Shown here: positions 44,697 to 57,420 of the stretch, piece by piece
Layout: every line of letters begins with the position of its first letter
Position numbering within the stretch: the stretch's first letter is position 1
Assembly (NCBI RefSeq): GCF_000002235.5
Contig: NW_022145607.1
Coordinates: forward strand, 35,873,029-35,937,028
DNA length: 64,000 nucleotides
Direction of reading: 5' to 3'
Source of the DNA: Strongylocentrotus purpuratus
Taxonomy: Eukaryota > Echinodermata > Echinoidea > Camarodonta > Strongylocentrotidae
Program-made: the position numbers and the translations under genes
Notes under the pieces: model-generated
Databases searched by the model: none
What the model saw: the letters and a program-made list of their open reading frames with translations, nothing else
Told to the model about the DNA's origin: nothing

Positions 44697-44825
44697 TCCA
44701 CCGGTCCACGAAAACTCCTCACCTCAATTGGCACCTTCCTGCCAGATCGGCGAGGTGCGTTACGCATACTTCTCGGCCATTATTGGCCTAGGCAACCCTG
44801 GTGCTGGTGAAAGGATTCTGGGGTA
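44697..44825 (+). other. Exon-like open frame of unknown origin
   Basis: A strong acceptor (a 50-base T-rich tract ending ATCTCAG at 44696) precedes 42 codons ending in TAG at 44823-44825, with protein-like composition (SPQLAPSCQIGEVRYAYFS, AIIGLGNPGAGERILG). It lies opposite the expected 3' UTR of OSTM1 and 5.5 kb after RNASET2. No partner exon or protein family was recognised. It may be a terminal exon of a plus-strand transcript or chance. Confidence 0.2.
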
Positions 44826-44893
44826 GATCTTTGGAGTCTCTTGTTTGTTTACCGTCCTCAGTCCTCAATGATCTGTACTCAAGGCTTAATACT

Positions 44894-47800
44894 CTAGCGC
44901 AATGATGTCGTTGTCCCAGCATAGAGTCTTGCTGATGCAGATAATCCTCTTTGATTCCCTTTTTTAGATTCTGTAAGGGATATTTTATAACATTAAAAAA
45001 TAATACAAAATTACATATTTTTTCTTCTAGTTTACCATGCACACGCGAGGAAAAAGATTCAAATATTCTCTGCAATCACTTTACTGATTTATTAGTCATT
45101 TTTTGGTGTACAATAATTGTAGATCAAATATATAGCACCAAGATATATTTTTATGATTAATGATCTCAAAAAAAAATCAAAGTTTCTATGATCATTGATC
45201 GCAAAGATAACCAGCATGTTTATTAAAAGTATTTATACAGGAGACTTGTAAAATTGTTACTAGTATTTCAATGTAGAAAAGGTCAGGAAAAAAGAACCCC
45301 TATAGGAATGTCACCAGTCTGTTTCTACCAAAGCCCAGTTAACAGACTTTAGAAGGTTGACTGGATATCTGGAAAGTGGTAATGTATTGTGTCACATGAC
45401 CTGTTTGCTCATGCTAAAGTCCGAAAAACATTTTCGACGGAGCTGAAATGATCATACCCAAAGAAAAACCCACATCTGGAGACGAGTACACAAAATTTCT
45501 GTTAGCCTTATAATTTGACTATGGCGTGTTTTGACAGAGGTGTGTACGTGGAATACATGTAAGTTTAGAAATTAAGGGTACTTAAAAATCCTGTCGGAGC
45601 ACGCCACACGATACTTACTTTCTACAAGCCTCTGTTGTTTCTTTGTACCATGTATCATTGCTGTAAGGTAGAAGAAGAACGGTAAGATACAGATGAAGAC
45701 GCTCAGGACAATCACTGCTAAATACTCTTTCTTGGTCTTCCGGCAGTGGTAGTCTTTCCATAGGACCCGTGTCCGGTTCATCTACAAGAAAAGAAAACAT
45801 AGTTGAAGATAATACAGTCAAACCTGTCTATAGCGACCGCCCAAGGGAAACACAAAAACTGGCCTTTGTAGACAGGTGGTCTTTATAGACAGGTTCCTTA
45901 AGTACATGTATATGATTCAATGAGAAACCATTTTCAAGGAAAACAAAAAATGTGGTCCTTGTGGACAGGTGGTCTTTGTAGACAGGTGGTCACTAAAGCA
46001 GGTTTGACTCTATATGTATTAAAGTAAACTAAATCTCAATCATATGACCATCATGTTCTCTCAAGACAACTCTTAGTTCCTTTTGTTTTTAAAAACACAA
46101 TTTTATTTTTTATTTTTTAAAGGGTTTCTTAAATTCCAACATGAAATGTTGAATTAATATAGGGAAAATTATTACACCTCGTGGTACTCAAAAAAGGGCG
46201 GGGGGGGGGGGAGACTAAAACTGATCTCTTACCAAGTCTATGATGTCCATACAGAGTTGTTCGTCACTGAAGCCATTGTAGAGATTATTCAGCGTCTCAT
46301 ATTCCTCACTGCAATTACCACATAACGTCAGGTTGGAGCCGATTGGAACAGGGTTGTCCTGTGTAAAGTGATATCATAATATTCTGTTTCAGTAGATCAA
46401 ACTGAATCTTGAAAGGTATAATGTGACCTTGTCTGGGCTCCGTTGCATAAAACTTACCATCAGGGGAAAAAATACAAGGAGACTCGGGGCAAATTAGCCC
46501 CCGAAATGCCAAATAATCCCCCATTTCCATTTCCCTGTAATGCAGTTACCATTGACGGTAATTTTGACATTAATGGTAACTTCCATGGCAACCTTAATTT
46601 GATTAGCTGATGAGTGAAGTTACCATGGTAGTTAAAGGAAACCAAAACCTTCACACTAAGTTACTTTTATTGTAAAGTTTAAAAGATTTGAATAAAATCA
46701 GTGAAAATTTGAACAAAATTGGGCAAGGAATAAGGAAGTAAGAGCTTTTTGAAATGACTAGTCACTAGAGAGCGGTTTTCAATTTGATGACATCATCTGT
46801 GAACAACTCTCCATGCCTTTTGTACATGAACTTTCACAATTTTTTTGTTTTCTTCGTATTTATTTGTGTTCTTGATCCGACTTCATAACATGTGAAGGAG
46901 AATATCATTTTGCATTCTATATCTTGCTTTCGGGGGAGTACATTATCTCAATCACAAGAAAGAAGGAAAAACATGAAATTTGATGTACAAAAGGCATGGA
47001 GAGTTGTCCACAGATGATGTCATCAAATTGAATACCGCCCTCTAGTGACTAGTCATTTCAAAAAGCTCGTACTTCCTTATTCCTTGCCCGATTTTGTTCA
47101 ATTTTTCACTGATATTTTTCAAATATCTTAAACTTTACAATAAAACTAATTTAGTATGAAGGTTTTGGTTTCCTTTAATATTGATGGCAAAGTTACCAAC
47201 AGTAATTTTTATGCTACATGGCCCTGATATACCACAATACATGTTCTTCTGAAGCAATTGCCTACCATGTATTGTGGTTATTATGCTTAAAACAGAAACG
47301 TACCATTTTATGTTAAATACATATTACTACTTTTCAAAATTTTCATCAGGACAGGATCATTCATAACAAGTAAATTCATGCATACTTCCTAATGTGATCT
47401 GAATAATTGCCTCGTTGTATATTTGTATTATCGTTACACAATAAAACATTTATCATTCAAGAAATACTGATAACAAGCATTTATAAAGTAACTTAAAATA
47501 ACTAATACATGTACACGTACATGTATGTTGCTATGATCATAAATTATCAAAATAGTGAAAGACATATTCTCATAAAACAATTGTTTGATGATTAACCATG
47601 ATTCTCCCTCTTCCTATAAACAGGTTACAATCGTGAAGGTTAACCTTCCTTCATCACTTCACTATCTCTTTCTCTACTACTGGTATGTAAGAAAAAAATA
47701 CTACTACATCTACTTCTACTACGTCTACTACTACTATGTCTGGTGATTGGTGATTGCGATGGTGATGGTCAGGGTTGTTTGATTTAAATCATGTCGATTT

Positions 47801-50800
47801 AAATCATGATTTAAATCGCGATTTAAATCACTTGATTTTTTTCAAAAAAATCACTGATTTAAATCAACTTTTATGAAAAAAATTAGTTTTCTCTATTTTC
47901 TCTTCTTCTTAACAGATACTTTCAATGTAATCATTTTCATTTCTGTTCCACATGCTTTAGAGATACTTTAAAAGAATGATACACCCTCATGGAGTCTGAT
48001 TTAACACCACTGTTTTATTTTCAAATTGTAAAACAAGCAAAACTGATGAAAACAACAAGTTTCTAACGAAGTAATGATAAATAACTCTCTGTATGTACAC
48101 CAAACTGTTAAATCTTCAATAAAATAATATATAAAATCTACAAAGGTGCTCAAAGTCCACAACTTGGATACTTTTACAAAACAGCTGAACTACTTGTATG
48201 TACCTCCTTCTTGTTACTATTAATACCCATTCTTTCAATTACTTAAGTTGAAGGCATATGTGTACATTTGATAAGAATTACATGTATATTTGCATGCTTG
48301 TGTATTTTCTTATCAATACCCATACATTCAATTACACAATTTCAAAGTACACATGTATACTTAATAAGTAAGAATTTAAAAATGGGAAAGTTGCTGGGCA
48401 AGTGTTACTGTATGCAGCAATACAACTGCTGTGCTTGCTTGTTCATGTAATAGTTTGAAAAAACAGCACATCAATGATGTGGTGGACAGTGGTGCTTATC
48501 CTGCATCTTGCAACGAAATTTATTGAAGTTTTATTTGGAACTGAGGTTACACTGTAATGAAAACATAAAATGTGTATTTTGTTACAAGCATATCAGGAAG
48601 TGCCTATTGCAAATCTGGTTAAATATTACATTCAAATTAGATGTTAACGTACAGACTGATATAAAAATTTCAAGAGTTTAAATGTATACATAATACATAA
48701 CATTACTTGGGCTTCCATAAAATGTCCCTCTCTATAATGCAAATAAATAAAAAAAAAAAAAAAAAAATTACCTGTATATAAGTGGATTATTGTGTCAAAT
48801 AGTACAATACACATGTTCAAAAGACTACTTGACCACTATTATTGGTGTAAAACAGTTTAAATATAGTCTAAAACTTGTTAAGTGTGACCATTATTTTTCG
48901 TTGGAAAAAAATCAAAAAAATCTGATTTAAATCATAAAAATCCGATTTAAATAAAAAAAATCAACAACCCTGTTTATGGTGCTGATGAGGATGGTGATGA
49001 TAATGATGTTGATGGTGTTGATGATGATGATGATGATGATGTTGATGGTGTTGATGATGATGATGATGGTGTTGATGATGATGATGATGGTGAGGTTGAT
49101 GATGATGATAGTGGTGATGATAATGACGATAGTGGTGATGATGATGATGATGATAGTGGTGATGATGATGATGATGATGATGATGATGTTGATGGTGTTG
49201 ATGATGATGATGATGATGATGTTGATGGTGATGATGATGATGATGATGGTGTTGATGATGATGATGATGGTGAGGTTGATGATGATGATAGTGGAGATGA
49301 TAATGACGATAGTGATGATGATGATGATGATGATAGTGGTGATGATGATGATGATAGTGGTGATGATGATGATGATGATAGTGGTGATGATGATAGTGGT
49401 GATATTGATGATGGTAGTGGTGATGATGACGATGTTGATGATAGTGTTGATGATGATGATGATGATGATGTTGATGGTGGTGATGATGATGATGATAGTG
49501 GTGATGATGATGATGATAGTGGTGATGATGATGATGATGATAGTGGTGGTGATGATGATAGTGGTGATATTGATGATGGTAGTGGTGATGATGACGATGT
49601 TGATGATAGTGGTGATGATGATGATGATGATGATAGTGGTGATGATGACGATGATAGTGATGATGGTGATGATGATGATAGTGGTGATGATGATGATAGT
49701 GGTGATGATGATGATGATGATAGTGGTGATGATGATAGTGGTGATGATGATGATGATAGTGGTGATGATGATGATGATAGTGGTGATGATGATGATGATA
49801 GTGGTGATGATGATGATGATGATAGTGGTGATGATGATGATAGTGATGATGATGATGATGATGATGATAATGATGATGATGATGGTGGTGGTGGTGGTGA
49901 TGATGATGATGCTGATAACGAAAATGATTGGTGAGTATGAGTATGATGATGCTGACAATGATGATGATAGTGGTGATGATGATATATTTTATAGTGGCAT
50001 GATCCACCACCTAGGTGCTCATGGCACATCAAATATATCAGTTCAACTCTGTACGTGCACAGCTCGTGGTATACAATGTACATAGTTAAACAATAAACAG
50101 TTCAAGAAGCAATTTGCAATGTTCAGACAAATTCCTTTTACATCAGAATGGCTAGTTCTCATTAGACAATTAGAATCAATACTTACCGAGGATCCACCAT
50201 TGTACCGAAAGCAGGCCCATGTGTCCCGGTATTTCTCTTTGAATTCACGAGTCGAGTTGGTTGCATTAAAGTTCTGCTTTTCATCATAGCAATCTGTGTG
50301 CGGTCAAAACAAAGAAGAAAAGAAAGATATATATCAGCAAGAATATAGGATAAAATCACCATCTAGATGTAGATGAGGCATACAAATGGCAAAATGCAAT
50401 CAACAAGAATAAAAATAGAGTTGGGAATTAGTAGCCCTCCCCTCCCCACATCTTTTTCTGTAGGTAGAAAATAAAACCATTGACCAGAATAAACTTCTAT
50501 GATGGAATTGTGAAGCTATCTTCAATATATTCAATCATAGCACAACAAACCAATATCCCTAATAAAAGCTGTACATACATACAAGGTCATGTACATGTGG
50601 GCATATCAACTGTACTACTGTTTTTTCAAATTTCTGGGGCTGTTGTAAATATTATTATTACTTTGAAACACGAAAAAAGTATTAATTACAAATTAGGCTT
50701 GAAAGGGAAGTAGAAAAGGAGAAGTTGAGTTCCTAAATACTAATTAAGTATATAATCAAAGGTAGATTACAAAAAAATAGTTTGAATGGGTAACATATTT

Positions 50801-52902
50801 AAAAGTGTGGCGGTAACAAATTGAAATCATAAGTAACCTATTACTCTCTGTAGGTGTGGCTGAAATCATTATGCAATATTTTGCAAATGATCCTGTATAG
50901 GAAACATGCATGAAGAAAATAATAACAAATCTAATGCAAGCAACTCAACAATCTCTGTAATATTAAAGCAAACTATATAGTAAAAAGAAAAAAACTGTGT
51001 CAGGATATGATCCACACATAGCTATAACAAATATATCTTGTCTTCGCATTTAAGGTCTATGTTTCAGCAATATTAACAAAATTACTAACTATAAGTGTAA
51101 TAGTTTAACAATATCATTAATGGAATGATTAAATTCAAGATTTGATTTGATTTGATTTTTTTTTAAATTGAGTAAAAAAATATTTAAATGGTTAAATCTT
51201 GTGAACCTTTGTGAGATCCAATTGTACAGGTGAATAATTCTTACTTTGACAATACCCATCATGCCACAGCTGAGCGAGGAAGGTTTGCGTTTGACTCACA
51301 ATCTGCAGTTTATCTGAAACCAGTATGTCTTCCTTACATTCTGCATCCTGTAAAATAAATGTTTATAAACATTATCTCTTTCTTTCATAAAATAAGTTTT
51401 ACTCTAGATTTCCGTTTGTCTTTCCAATGGTCACAGGCAGTTGATCAAAAAATAGCATTATCGTACTTGAGAGTAAATTTGTCAAATTTAATGTTCAAAT
51501 TGTCAAAAGATGTACATTTTAGAAGTGATTGTAGTTTAAAATCAGCATAAAACCTCCAAATATTCACGTTAATAAATAACAAAACAAAGCTTTGAAACAA
51601 TTTTTACATGGGTTTGCTAAATTTGATGATTTTTTTTCATTTTAATTTTTAAATTACCAATGTTTTAAAGAATTTTGCAATCAATTTCAAATATAATTTA
51701 TTAGAATAATGGTATTGCCTTGCTTGAACAAAAATTCAATGATACATATATATTCCCATTCTAAAAAATACTTTCTATCTCAATTTCCATATTGTCATCT
51801 TCTTAAAATAATGGCCTGCTTTCATACAACTTACAAGACAATTTACTTTAAACTAGTAGTTTGACTTTGAACTGCCCTTAAAGGTAATACAAAGTTTTGG
51901 AAAATTTTGAAAATTGGGTGGATAGTGAATCTTTACAATTTTGATGGATGCCCCTGTGGATGTTTTATAAGCACTAAAAAAATTAGCCCCTAAAACACTT
52001 CTGTTTTCGAGAAAAATTTAATATAAAAATTTACCGGTGCTCCCAGTAAATTTTGATAAAGTTAAAATAGCGCCTATGGCCATGCAATGGGAGCTGCGAC
52101 CATGAAAATCTCAGAATATGTAATTGTGATATATAATTTCCAAACGGGATTAGCGAATCGGTCGATTTTAGTCAAGAAACATTGTTTCATAGCTAAATTA
52201 AAATCTTGACCTTGAGAGGGAGCTATACAACAAAAAGAGTTTATTATTTATAATTTCATAATTTTAGACTCGATTTCAACCGCAACAATGATCAATGAAT
52301 ATTGTAGGAACGCATATGCTTCCAAATGTTCCAATATGTTAATTTGAACCAAATTCATGACCCCCATACGGTAGGCCTATACCAAAACTTTGTAATACCT
52401 TTAACATAACACTTACAGATTCAATATTATTCCATGCTTTCTTTGATTGCTCAAATTCGAAGACACAATGCCCGCAATACAATACTGGTTTAGCATTTCT
52501 AACTGCACACTCGATGAAAGCAGAAGAAGCATTGCTGTAATCGTTCAACAATTCCTGTCTGTGAAGGCATTTTGTAAAATCTTTCTCCGCTGGCAATGAA
52601 ACATCATTGTATTGATCGTAAATATCAAGCAAAATCTGTTCTTGGACGAGAGAATTGTTTATTGTTCTTGAATAATCAGAATAACCTGTAGCTGCTTGAC
52701 CTTGTCCATTTGATTTTAAGCTTAGAGTATTGACTGGTAGAGAATCATTATTAACAGAAATTGCGTGTAGATTCCCGCTGGTACTCGTCGGCATCCACTC
52801 GTCGCTACCCGCCGGGTCTGCGGGGGCAGGAGGGGAGCACAAGCTGGCCGTCAAAAGGGAAGTGTAGATGGTGACAAATGATGGCAGAAATAAAGGCTGC
52901 AT
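44894..52902 (-). CDS. OSTM1: OSTM1, ClC-7 partner in lysosomes
   Basis: Type I glycoprotein; in vertebrates it is the beta subunit stabilising the lysosomal chloride/proton exchanger ClC-7. Six exons on the minus strand, as in human: 52902-52417, 51347-51245, 50293-50187, 46358-46233, 45781-45619, 44970-44894; 353 residues (human 334). Signal peptide MQPLFLPSFVTIYTSLLTAS; then LLNDYSNASSAFIEC with cysteine pairs YCGHC, YCQNC and LCGNC; many N-glycosylation sequons (NAS, NAT, NST, NLT, NRT); one membrane segment VIVLSVFICILPFFFYLTAM followed by a short basic cytosolic tail. An in-frame ATG lies 47 codons upstream (53043), but the chosen ATG starts directly with the signal peptide. The last exon was picked by its strong acceptor and in-phase 25-codon end (KSKKGNQRGL...TTTSLR); reading on from exon 5 would instead end at 45572. 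The core is certain, the last 25 residues less so. Confidence 0.95.
45813..46012. mobile_element. MITE (TACAGTCAAACCTGTCTATA family)
   Basis: Ends TACAGTCAAACCTGTCTATA and AGCAGGTTTGACTCTATA, with repeated GACAGGTGGTCTTT. It lies 32 bases upstream of OSTM1 exon 5 on the gene strand. Confidence 0.75.
46632..47178. mobile_element. TTAA foldback element (TTAAAGGAAACCAAAACC family)
   Basis: Arms of about 190 bases: TTAAAGGAAACCAAAACCTT, GACTAGTCACTAGAG, TGATGACATCATCTGTG and their complements. In OSTM1 intron 3. Confidence 0.9.
47770..48972. mobile_element. Non-autonomous hAT-like element, 1.2 kb
   Basis: Ends CAGGGTTGTTTGATTTAAAT and AAATCAACAACCCTG. Flanks GTGATGGT and TTTATGGT would be an 8-bp duplication with two differences. 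ATTTAAATC palindromes lie near both ends. No transposase. It sits between GATGGT-type sequence and the large GAT array. Confidence 0.7.
48973..49985. repeat. 1-kb GAT-rich array in OSTM1 intron 3
   Basis: GATGATGATAGTGGT and GATGATGTTGATGGT units in higher-order blocks (the block with TGAGGTTGATGATGATGATA recurs near 49090 and 49270; GATATTGATGATGGTAGTGG near 49400 and 49567). Both strands stay open for about 350 codons in several frames (poly-His, poly-Ser, Ile/Thr, Met/Val); none is taken as a gene. Confidence 0.92.
51888..52404. mobile_element. TTAA MITE next to OSTM1 exon 1
   Basis: Ends TTAAAGGTAATACAAAGTTT and AAACTTTGTAATACCTTTAA. On the gene strand it begins 12 bases after the exon 1 donor, leaving GTAAGTGTTATG before the element. 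Confidence 0.85.
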
Positions 52903-54367
52903 AATGTTAGTTTTTCTTGTAGGTACCACATAAATCCAAAAACACAAGTTCAAGGGTAATTGATCAAGAAATGCAGTCACGCATGTCAGGGTATTCAACA
53001 AATTTAATTCCCATTCACGCACTTGTCTGACTTGAAAAGTCAACCAAGATCAGATTTCTGGATCAAGTGATGTATCATGTGACACTTTTAGAAAAATTAA
53101 AACAAAAAAAAATTGGCGTAGTCTTTAAAGTCAAGCTAAACGTTACAGCTGACATAATTTTTATGATAAATGATCAAGTTAGACACATAATCATTGCTAC
53201 CATAAAAACATATTTGTTTGAATTAGATAACTGAAATGACCGCTTTCTCTATCAAAAGACTCCGTAACTCATTTTTACCATCAACACAAACAAAACATAT
53301 TCATATTTCTTGAGCAAAGCCTAATTGCAGATAGGCGCATGTTGTAAATGTTCTGTTCCCACGTGCTTGTTTACGTGTAAAAACAATAATTCTCAGAAGT
53401 TTACATCGATCTGGAAAAATGCAGCGAATAGTGTAAGAAATAAGTACTTTAGCTTACGTTGTCAAGTATCATTTTATTAATATCTATGATCATAATTAGT
53501 ATACCTTTTGGTTAGAATCCAGATTTGACGATTATCGGGCCACTCATGCTCGAGCCTGGCCAATTCGCCAAGGCCCGGTGGAGCTGGTAGAGCTGCATGA
53601 GCAGCCGTGCGCGGGAGTTCAGGCGCGGCGTCGATCCGGTAGCCGCTCGCGCTAGTAGTATACCTAGTATATTTTTAGTAGTGGTTGATAATGATTAATG
53701 TATGTAAGTTACATGTAGATCTAGGCTTATTCAGGAATGGAGGCTGGAGGTGAATTCATCGCCTCGGCCTTTGCATTCAAGCTACTTTATAGCTTCTTCT
53801 TTTTCCTGGAAAGTGCAAGCTTCACTTCAGTTCATGTCTCATGAAATAAAGATTAGACTAGTCTATTTGGCGCTTCAGAAACCTATCCAAAATTGGACCC
53901 GTAACTCCGGTGTGGAGATGCCCTACTAAAACATACCCAAAATGAAGTAATTATTCATTAAATGTCCAAATAAAGATCATGAGTTAAAAGTTGTTATGTT
54001 TATTAGATCTACCTGTTTCGTGTCAATTTTCTTGTTATTTTTGGCGTATTTTTCGGAAAAACGATGATTAGGCCTAGTAGACCCTATATCTACACTTTTT
54101 CACAGGTTTCACAGCAAACCGCTGCACAATACAAGTGCATACCGATGGTGGGTTGCGGGCGGGCGCGCGCCTGTGTGAAGACATTACGATAGATCCCCCG
54201 AGTTGCCATGGAAACAACATTTAAATCGCTGTTTTGACAAGATATTTTTAGAAATCTGAAATGACACCCCTTTGGAAATATGAGGATTAATCTGCCCTTT
54301 CATATGACACCTCATTTTTGAGTATCACCTTTAGGATCACAACAGTCAACGGTTTGAATCTAAATTT
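52903..54367. other. OSTM1 upstream region
   Basis: Includes a GC- and CpG-rich patch (about 53535-53650) unlike the AT-rich surroundings, a possible OSTM1 promoter or 5' UTR. The rest shows no recognised gene. Confidence 0.35.
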
Positions 54368-55848
54368 ATTACTTACTTACTTACTTGGTATACTTGGGTG
54401 TAGAGACTGGAAGCTTGGCTTATTTGTCCCTCTTTTCTACTGCATCCCGTCTCACATATGGTTCAAACTTAATTGGATTGTTTCTCCAATACCTTTCTAG
54501 GGATGACTTGAATTGGTTAATGGTGGTAGAATTGACTACTCCTTTGGCAGAGCATTCCAATTATTTACACTTCTTATTGAGAAACTATACTGCCTAAGTC
54601 TTGTGTTGAAACGTTGTTTGACAGTCTTGAAATCATGGCCTCTTGTTGTTGAGCCAGTTGCTAGTTGGAAGAATTTTGAAGGATTCACTCTGTCAAAGCC
54701 TCTCAGGATTTTGAATATCTGTATCTGATCTGCTCTTTGTCTTCTGTAAGCCAAAGTAGGAAGTTGTAGTTCTCTAAGTCTGTCTGGGTATGCTTTTTGT
54801 CTCAGCTCAGGAAGAAGTCTGGTGGCCCTCTGCTGGACTTTTTCTAGTATGTCTTCATCTCTCTTGAGTATTGGGCACCATACAGAGTTGCAGTATTCTA
54901 GTGTTGGTCGAATAATAGTTTTGTAGAGACTAAGGAACCCGTTCTTTTGCAAGGCTGAAAACGACCTTCTTATCATTCCTAACTTAATGTTGGCTCTCTT
55001 GGCAGCATCTGCTGCATGGGTGTTGAAGCCTTGAAGGACAGGTTCTGTTGAAACAGCACTCCCAAATCTCTTTCCTCATTACCAGATGGAACTGTATAGT
55101 ATAGTCTGTGTAGTCAAAACCTTGGTTCTTTCTTCCATAATGAAGTACTTTGCATTTACTTTCATTAAAGGGCAATTGCCATACATTGGACCAGTTTGTT
55201 ACGGTGTTGACATCCATCTGTAGCAAATCTGAGTCAGCTTTAGAGTCCACTGTCCTGTATAACTTAGTGTCATCGGCAAAAAGCTTCATGTGGGAGTCAA
55301 CAGTTGATGGCAGGTCATTGATGAAGACATGATTGAACAATGTTGGTCCGAGCACACTTCCCTGCGGAATACCGCTTGTCACAGGAATAGATCTCGACTC
55401 TTTCCCATTTACTGCAACTTTTTGAGTCCTGTCTGAGAGGTAGTCTTTAATCCAGGCAAGTAAGGGACCTTCTATTCCGTAAGACTGAAGTTTACATATG
55501 AGCCGTTGATGTGGCACGCTGTCAAATGCTTTCCGATAATCCAGATAGACGCAGTCTACATTATTACCCTGGTCAATGACATCTGTCCACTCCTCGCAAA
55601 CTTCTAATAGCTGAGTCGAACAAGATCTTCCAGCCCGAAATCCATGTTGTTCATCACACATTAACTTGTTCTGTTCTAAATGATGTATGACATGCTTTCT
55701 TACTAGTTTCTCCATAGACTTGCATATAATGGATGTCAGACTCACAGGTCTGTAGTTGGCTGGGTCATTCTTCTTGCCCTTCTTGAAGATTGGAAGTTTG
55801 GAACCACTGTTTTTTTCAAAACTTTGACCAATTTTGCAATGCACATAG
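54368..55848 (-). mobile_element. 5'-truncated CR1-like LINE, reverse transcriptase end
   Basis: Minus-strand RT: FKKGKKNDPANYRPVSLTS, QHGFRAGRSCSTQLLEVCEE, YLDYRKAFDSVPHQRL, SGIPQGSVLGP, FADDTKLYR, then IIRPTLEYCNSVWCPILKRD, RLRELQLPTLAYRRQRAD, SVNNWNALPKE. It ends in a TAAG-repeat tail (54368-54386). About three small frame breaks after the catalytic core (between 55100 and 54530) make it non-functional, but the 286-codon RT frame is open, so it is fairly recent. The upstream part of ORF2 and the endonuclease are missing. Confidence 0.9.
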
Positions 55849-56063
55849 ATCTAGACTGTATAGGGATGTGTGCAATTTCTATGGAAAGGGTTTTAGCACA
55901 CAAAACCTAGTGCGCGATCAGACACCCTACTAAAACACACTGATGACTTGGTCTTGGCGATTTATTAAAAACAAAGATGATTGAAAGAAATACCCGGCTC
56001 CAAGGCCATGACAAGTCCCGCTGATAATTTCTTTACCGTCTTGTTTTGTCTTCTTCTTACTTA

Positions 56064-56530
56064 CAGCCTTTTCACACACAGCTAAAATTCTATAAACATG
56101 ATTAGTTTAAAGGGCTTTAAACTAATCACCTGTACATACAACATCATTCACACACAGAAATTTCGGTGCGATCGTTAATCGTTTCGTGATTAACTACTGC
56201 TCGTAAAATGCGCAGTAGTGCCATTGCGCATTGAAGGTCATGTCATATCAATCAAAGCGCATGCTCCATCCAGTTTAAACACGTCTGAAACACGTTTAAA
56301 CACGAATAACCGTTCACACACAAAATGTCAAGCTCTCTAGATACGAACTTCGTATCTGCAGCCTGCTTTTAGGGGCGTATGAATCGCGACTTCGTATCTA
56401 TCCCAACATCGTATAAACGATGTTCACACAGGGAAAATTTTCTATAAACATGTTTAAAACTGTTGAGTTAAACACGTTTATACTAATCATCTCTAGATAC
56501 GATGAATTTTAGCTGTGTGTGAAAAGGCTG
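56064..56530. mobile_element. MITE (CAGCCTTTTCACACACAG family)
   Basis: Ends CAGCCTTTTCACACACAGCT and AGCTGTGTGTGAAAAGGCTG are perfect inverted repeats. The inside has many ACACGTTTAAAC-like and CTAGATACGA motifs in both directions. Terminal style is like the element at 42682. Confidence 0.85.
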
Positions 56531-56999
56531 TTTGTCTTAATCACTTCATCATGCAGCGGGGGGATTGTGAACCCTACCCCCACAGAGCGCCAAAGAAAAA
56601 AAACCTCAAAAACGTGGAGGATCCTTATTGTTTAGGTCTTTATTGGGGCAGTTTTTTTTTTTTTTGAACTTGGAATTAAGGGTTAGAGTTAGAGTTAGGG
56701 TTTAAGTAGCCACACAAAGAATCAAAAGTGTTTTTAATTGATGCAAAACTCATATCATTGCGAAGGGGGAGCCTTGCTGATCAAATACAACAACTCTTTT
56801 CTTCAAAATATGTTTGGGGCCCGCAGTAATTAACTTTAAAAAATGCTAGTTTTGAGATCCACGGCTGGCTAGCTGCATACTGCTACACGGCGCTGAGCTG
56901 TTTGTCCAGTGTGTGACGTCACTAATTAGAGCTCGCTATGCTCGTGTGTTTGGCTTATGTTCGGGGGCGCTTGGGGGTCTAAGAAGGGTCTTGAAAAAT

Positions 57000-57420
57000 G
57001 GCATTTTTACGCCTTTCCATGATATCTATAGAGTGGTGAAGTGTGACGTCATCAAAAATCCATTTTTTAGAATTTCTCAATTTTTACTTCATATTCCGAA
57101 AGAACATCAAAAATAATTTCCAAATGTCAAAAACCAATTGAATATGTTAAGTATTGGTTGAGATATGACCATCTGAATGAATATATGTCCTATGGGAACT
57201 CAGTGTTGTATGCTCTGGCTCCTAACCAGAGCATATAACACTGAGTTCCTATGGGGAGTATATTTATTCAGATGGTCATATCTCAACCAATACTTAACAT
57301 ATTCAATCGGTTTTCGACATTTGGAAATTATTTTTGATGTTCTTTCGGAATATGAAGAAAAAATTAAGAAATTCTAAAAATAGATTTTTATGACGTCACA
57401 GCTTCGGTACTCTATACGAT
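57000..57420. mobile_element. 420-base hairpin
   Basis: GATATGACCATCTGAAT, GGTTGAGATATG, ACATCAAAAATAATTTCCAA and TGACGTCA occur inverted around 57215, where CAGAGCATA and its complement close the loop. A foldback element upstream of RPF2. Confidence 0.8.

Noticed and set aside
44788-44820. Alternative OSTM1 last exons after CCCCAG or CACCAG
   Set aside because: Weaker pyrimidine tracts and shorter or less tail-like peptides than the exon at 44970.
45572-45618. Ending OSTM1 by reading through exon 5
   Set aside because: A consensus donor (GTAAGTAT) lies here, the human gene also has six exons, and a strong in-phase last exon was found at 44970-44894. Not fully excluded.
48927-50085. Open frames of 343-369 codons on both strands
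   Set aside because: They follow from the GAT repeat (poly-His, poly-Ser, Ile/Thr, Met/Val) and lie in an OSTM1 intron.
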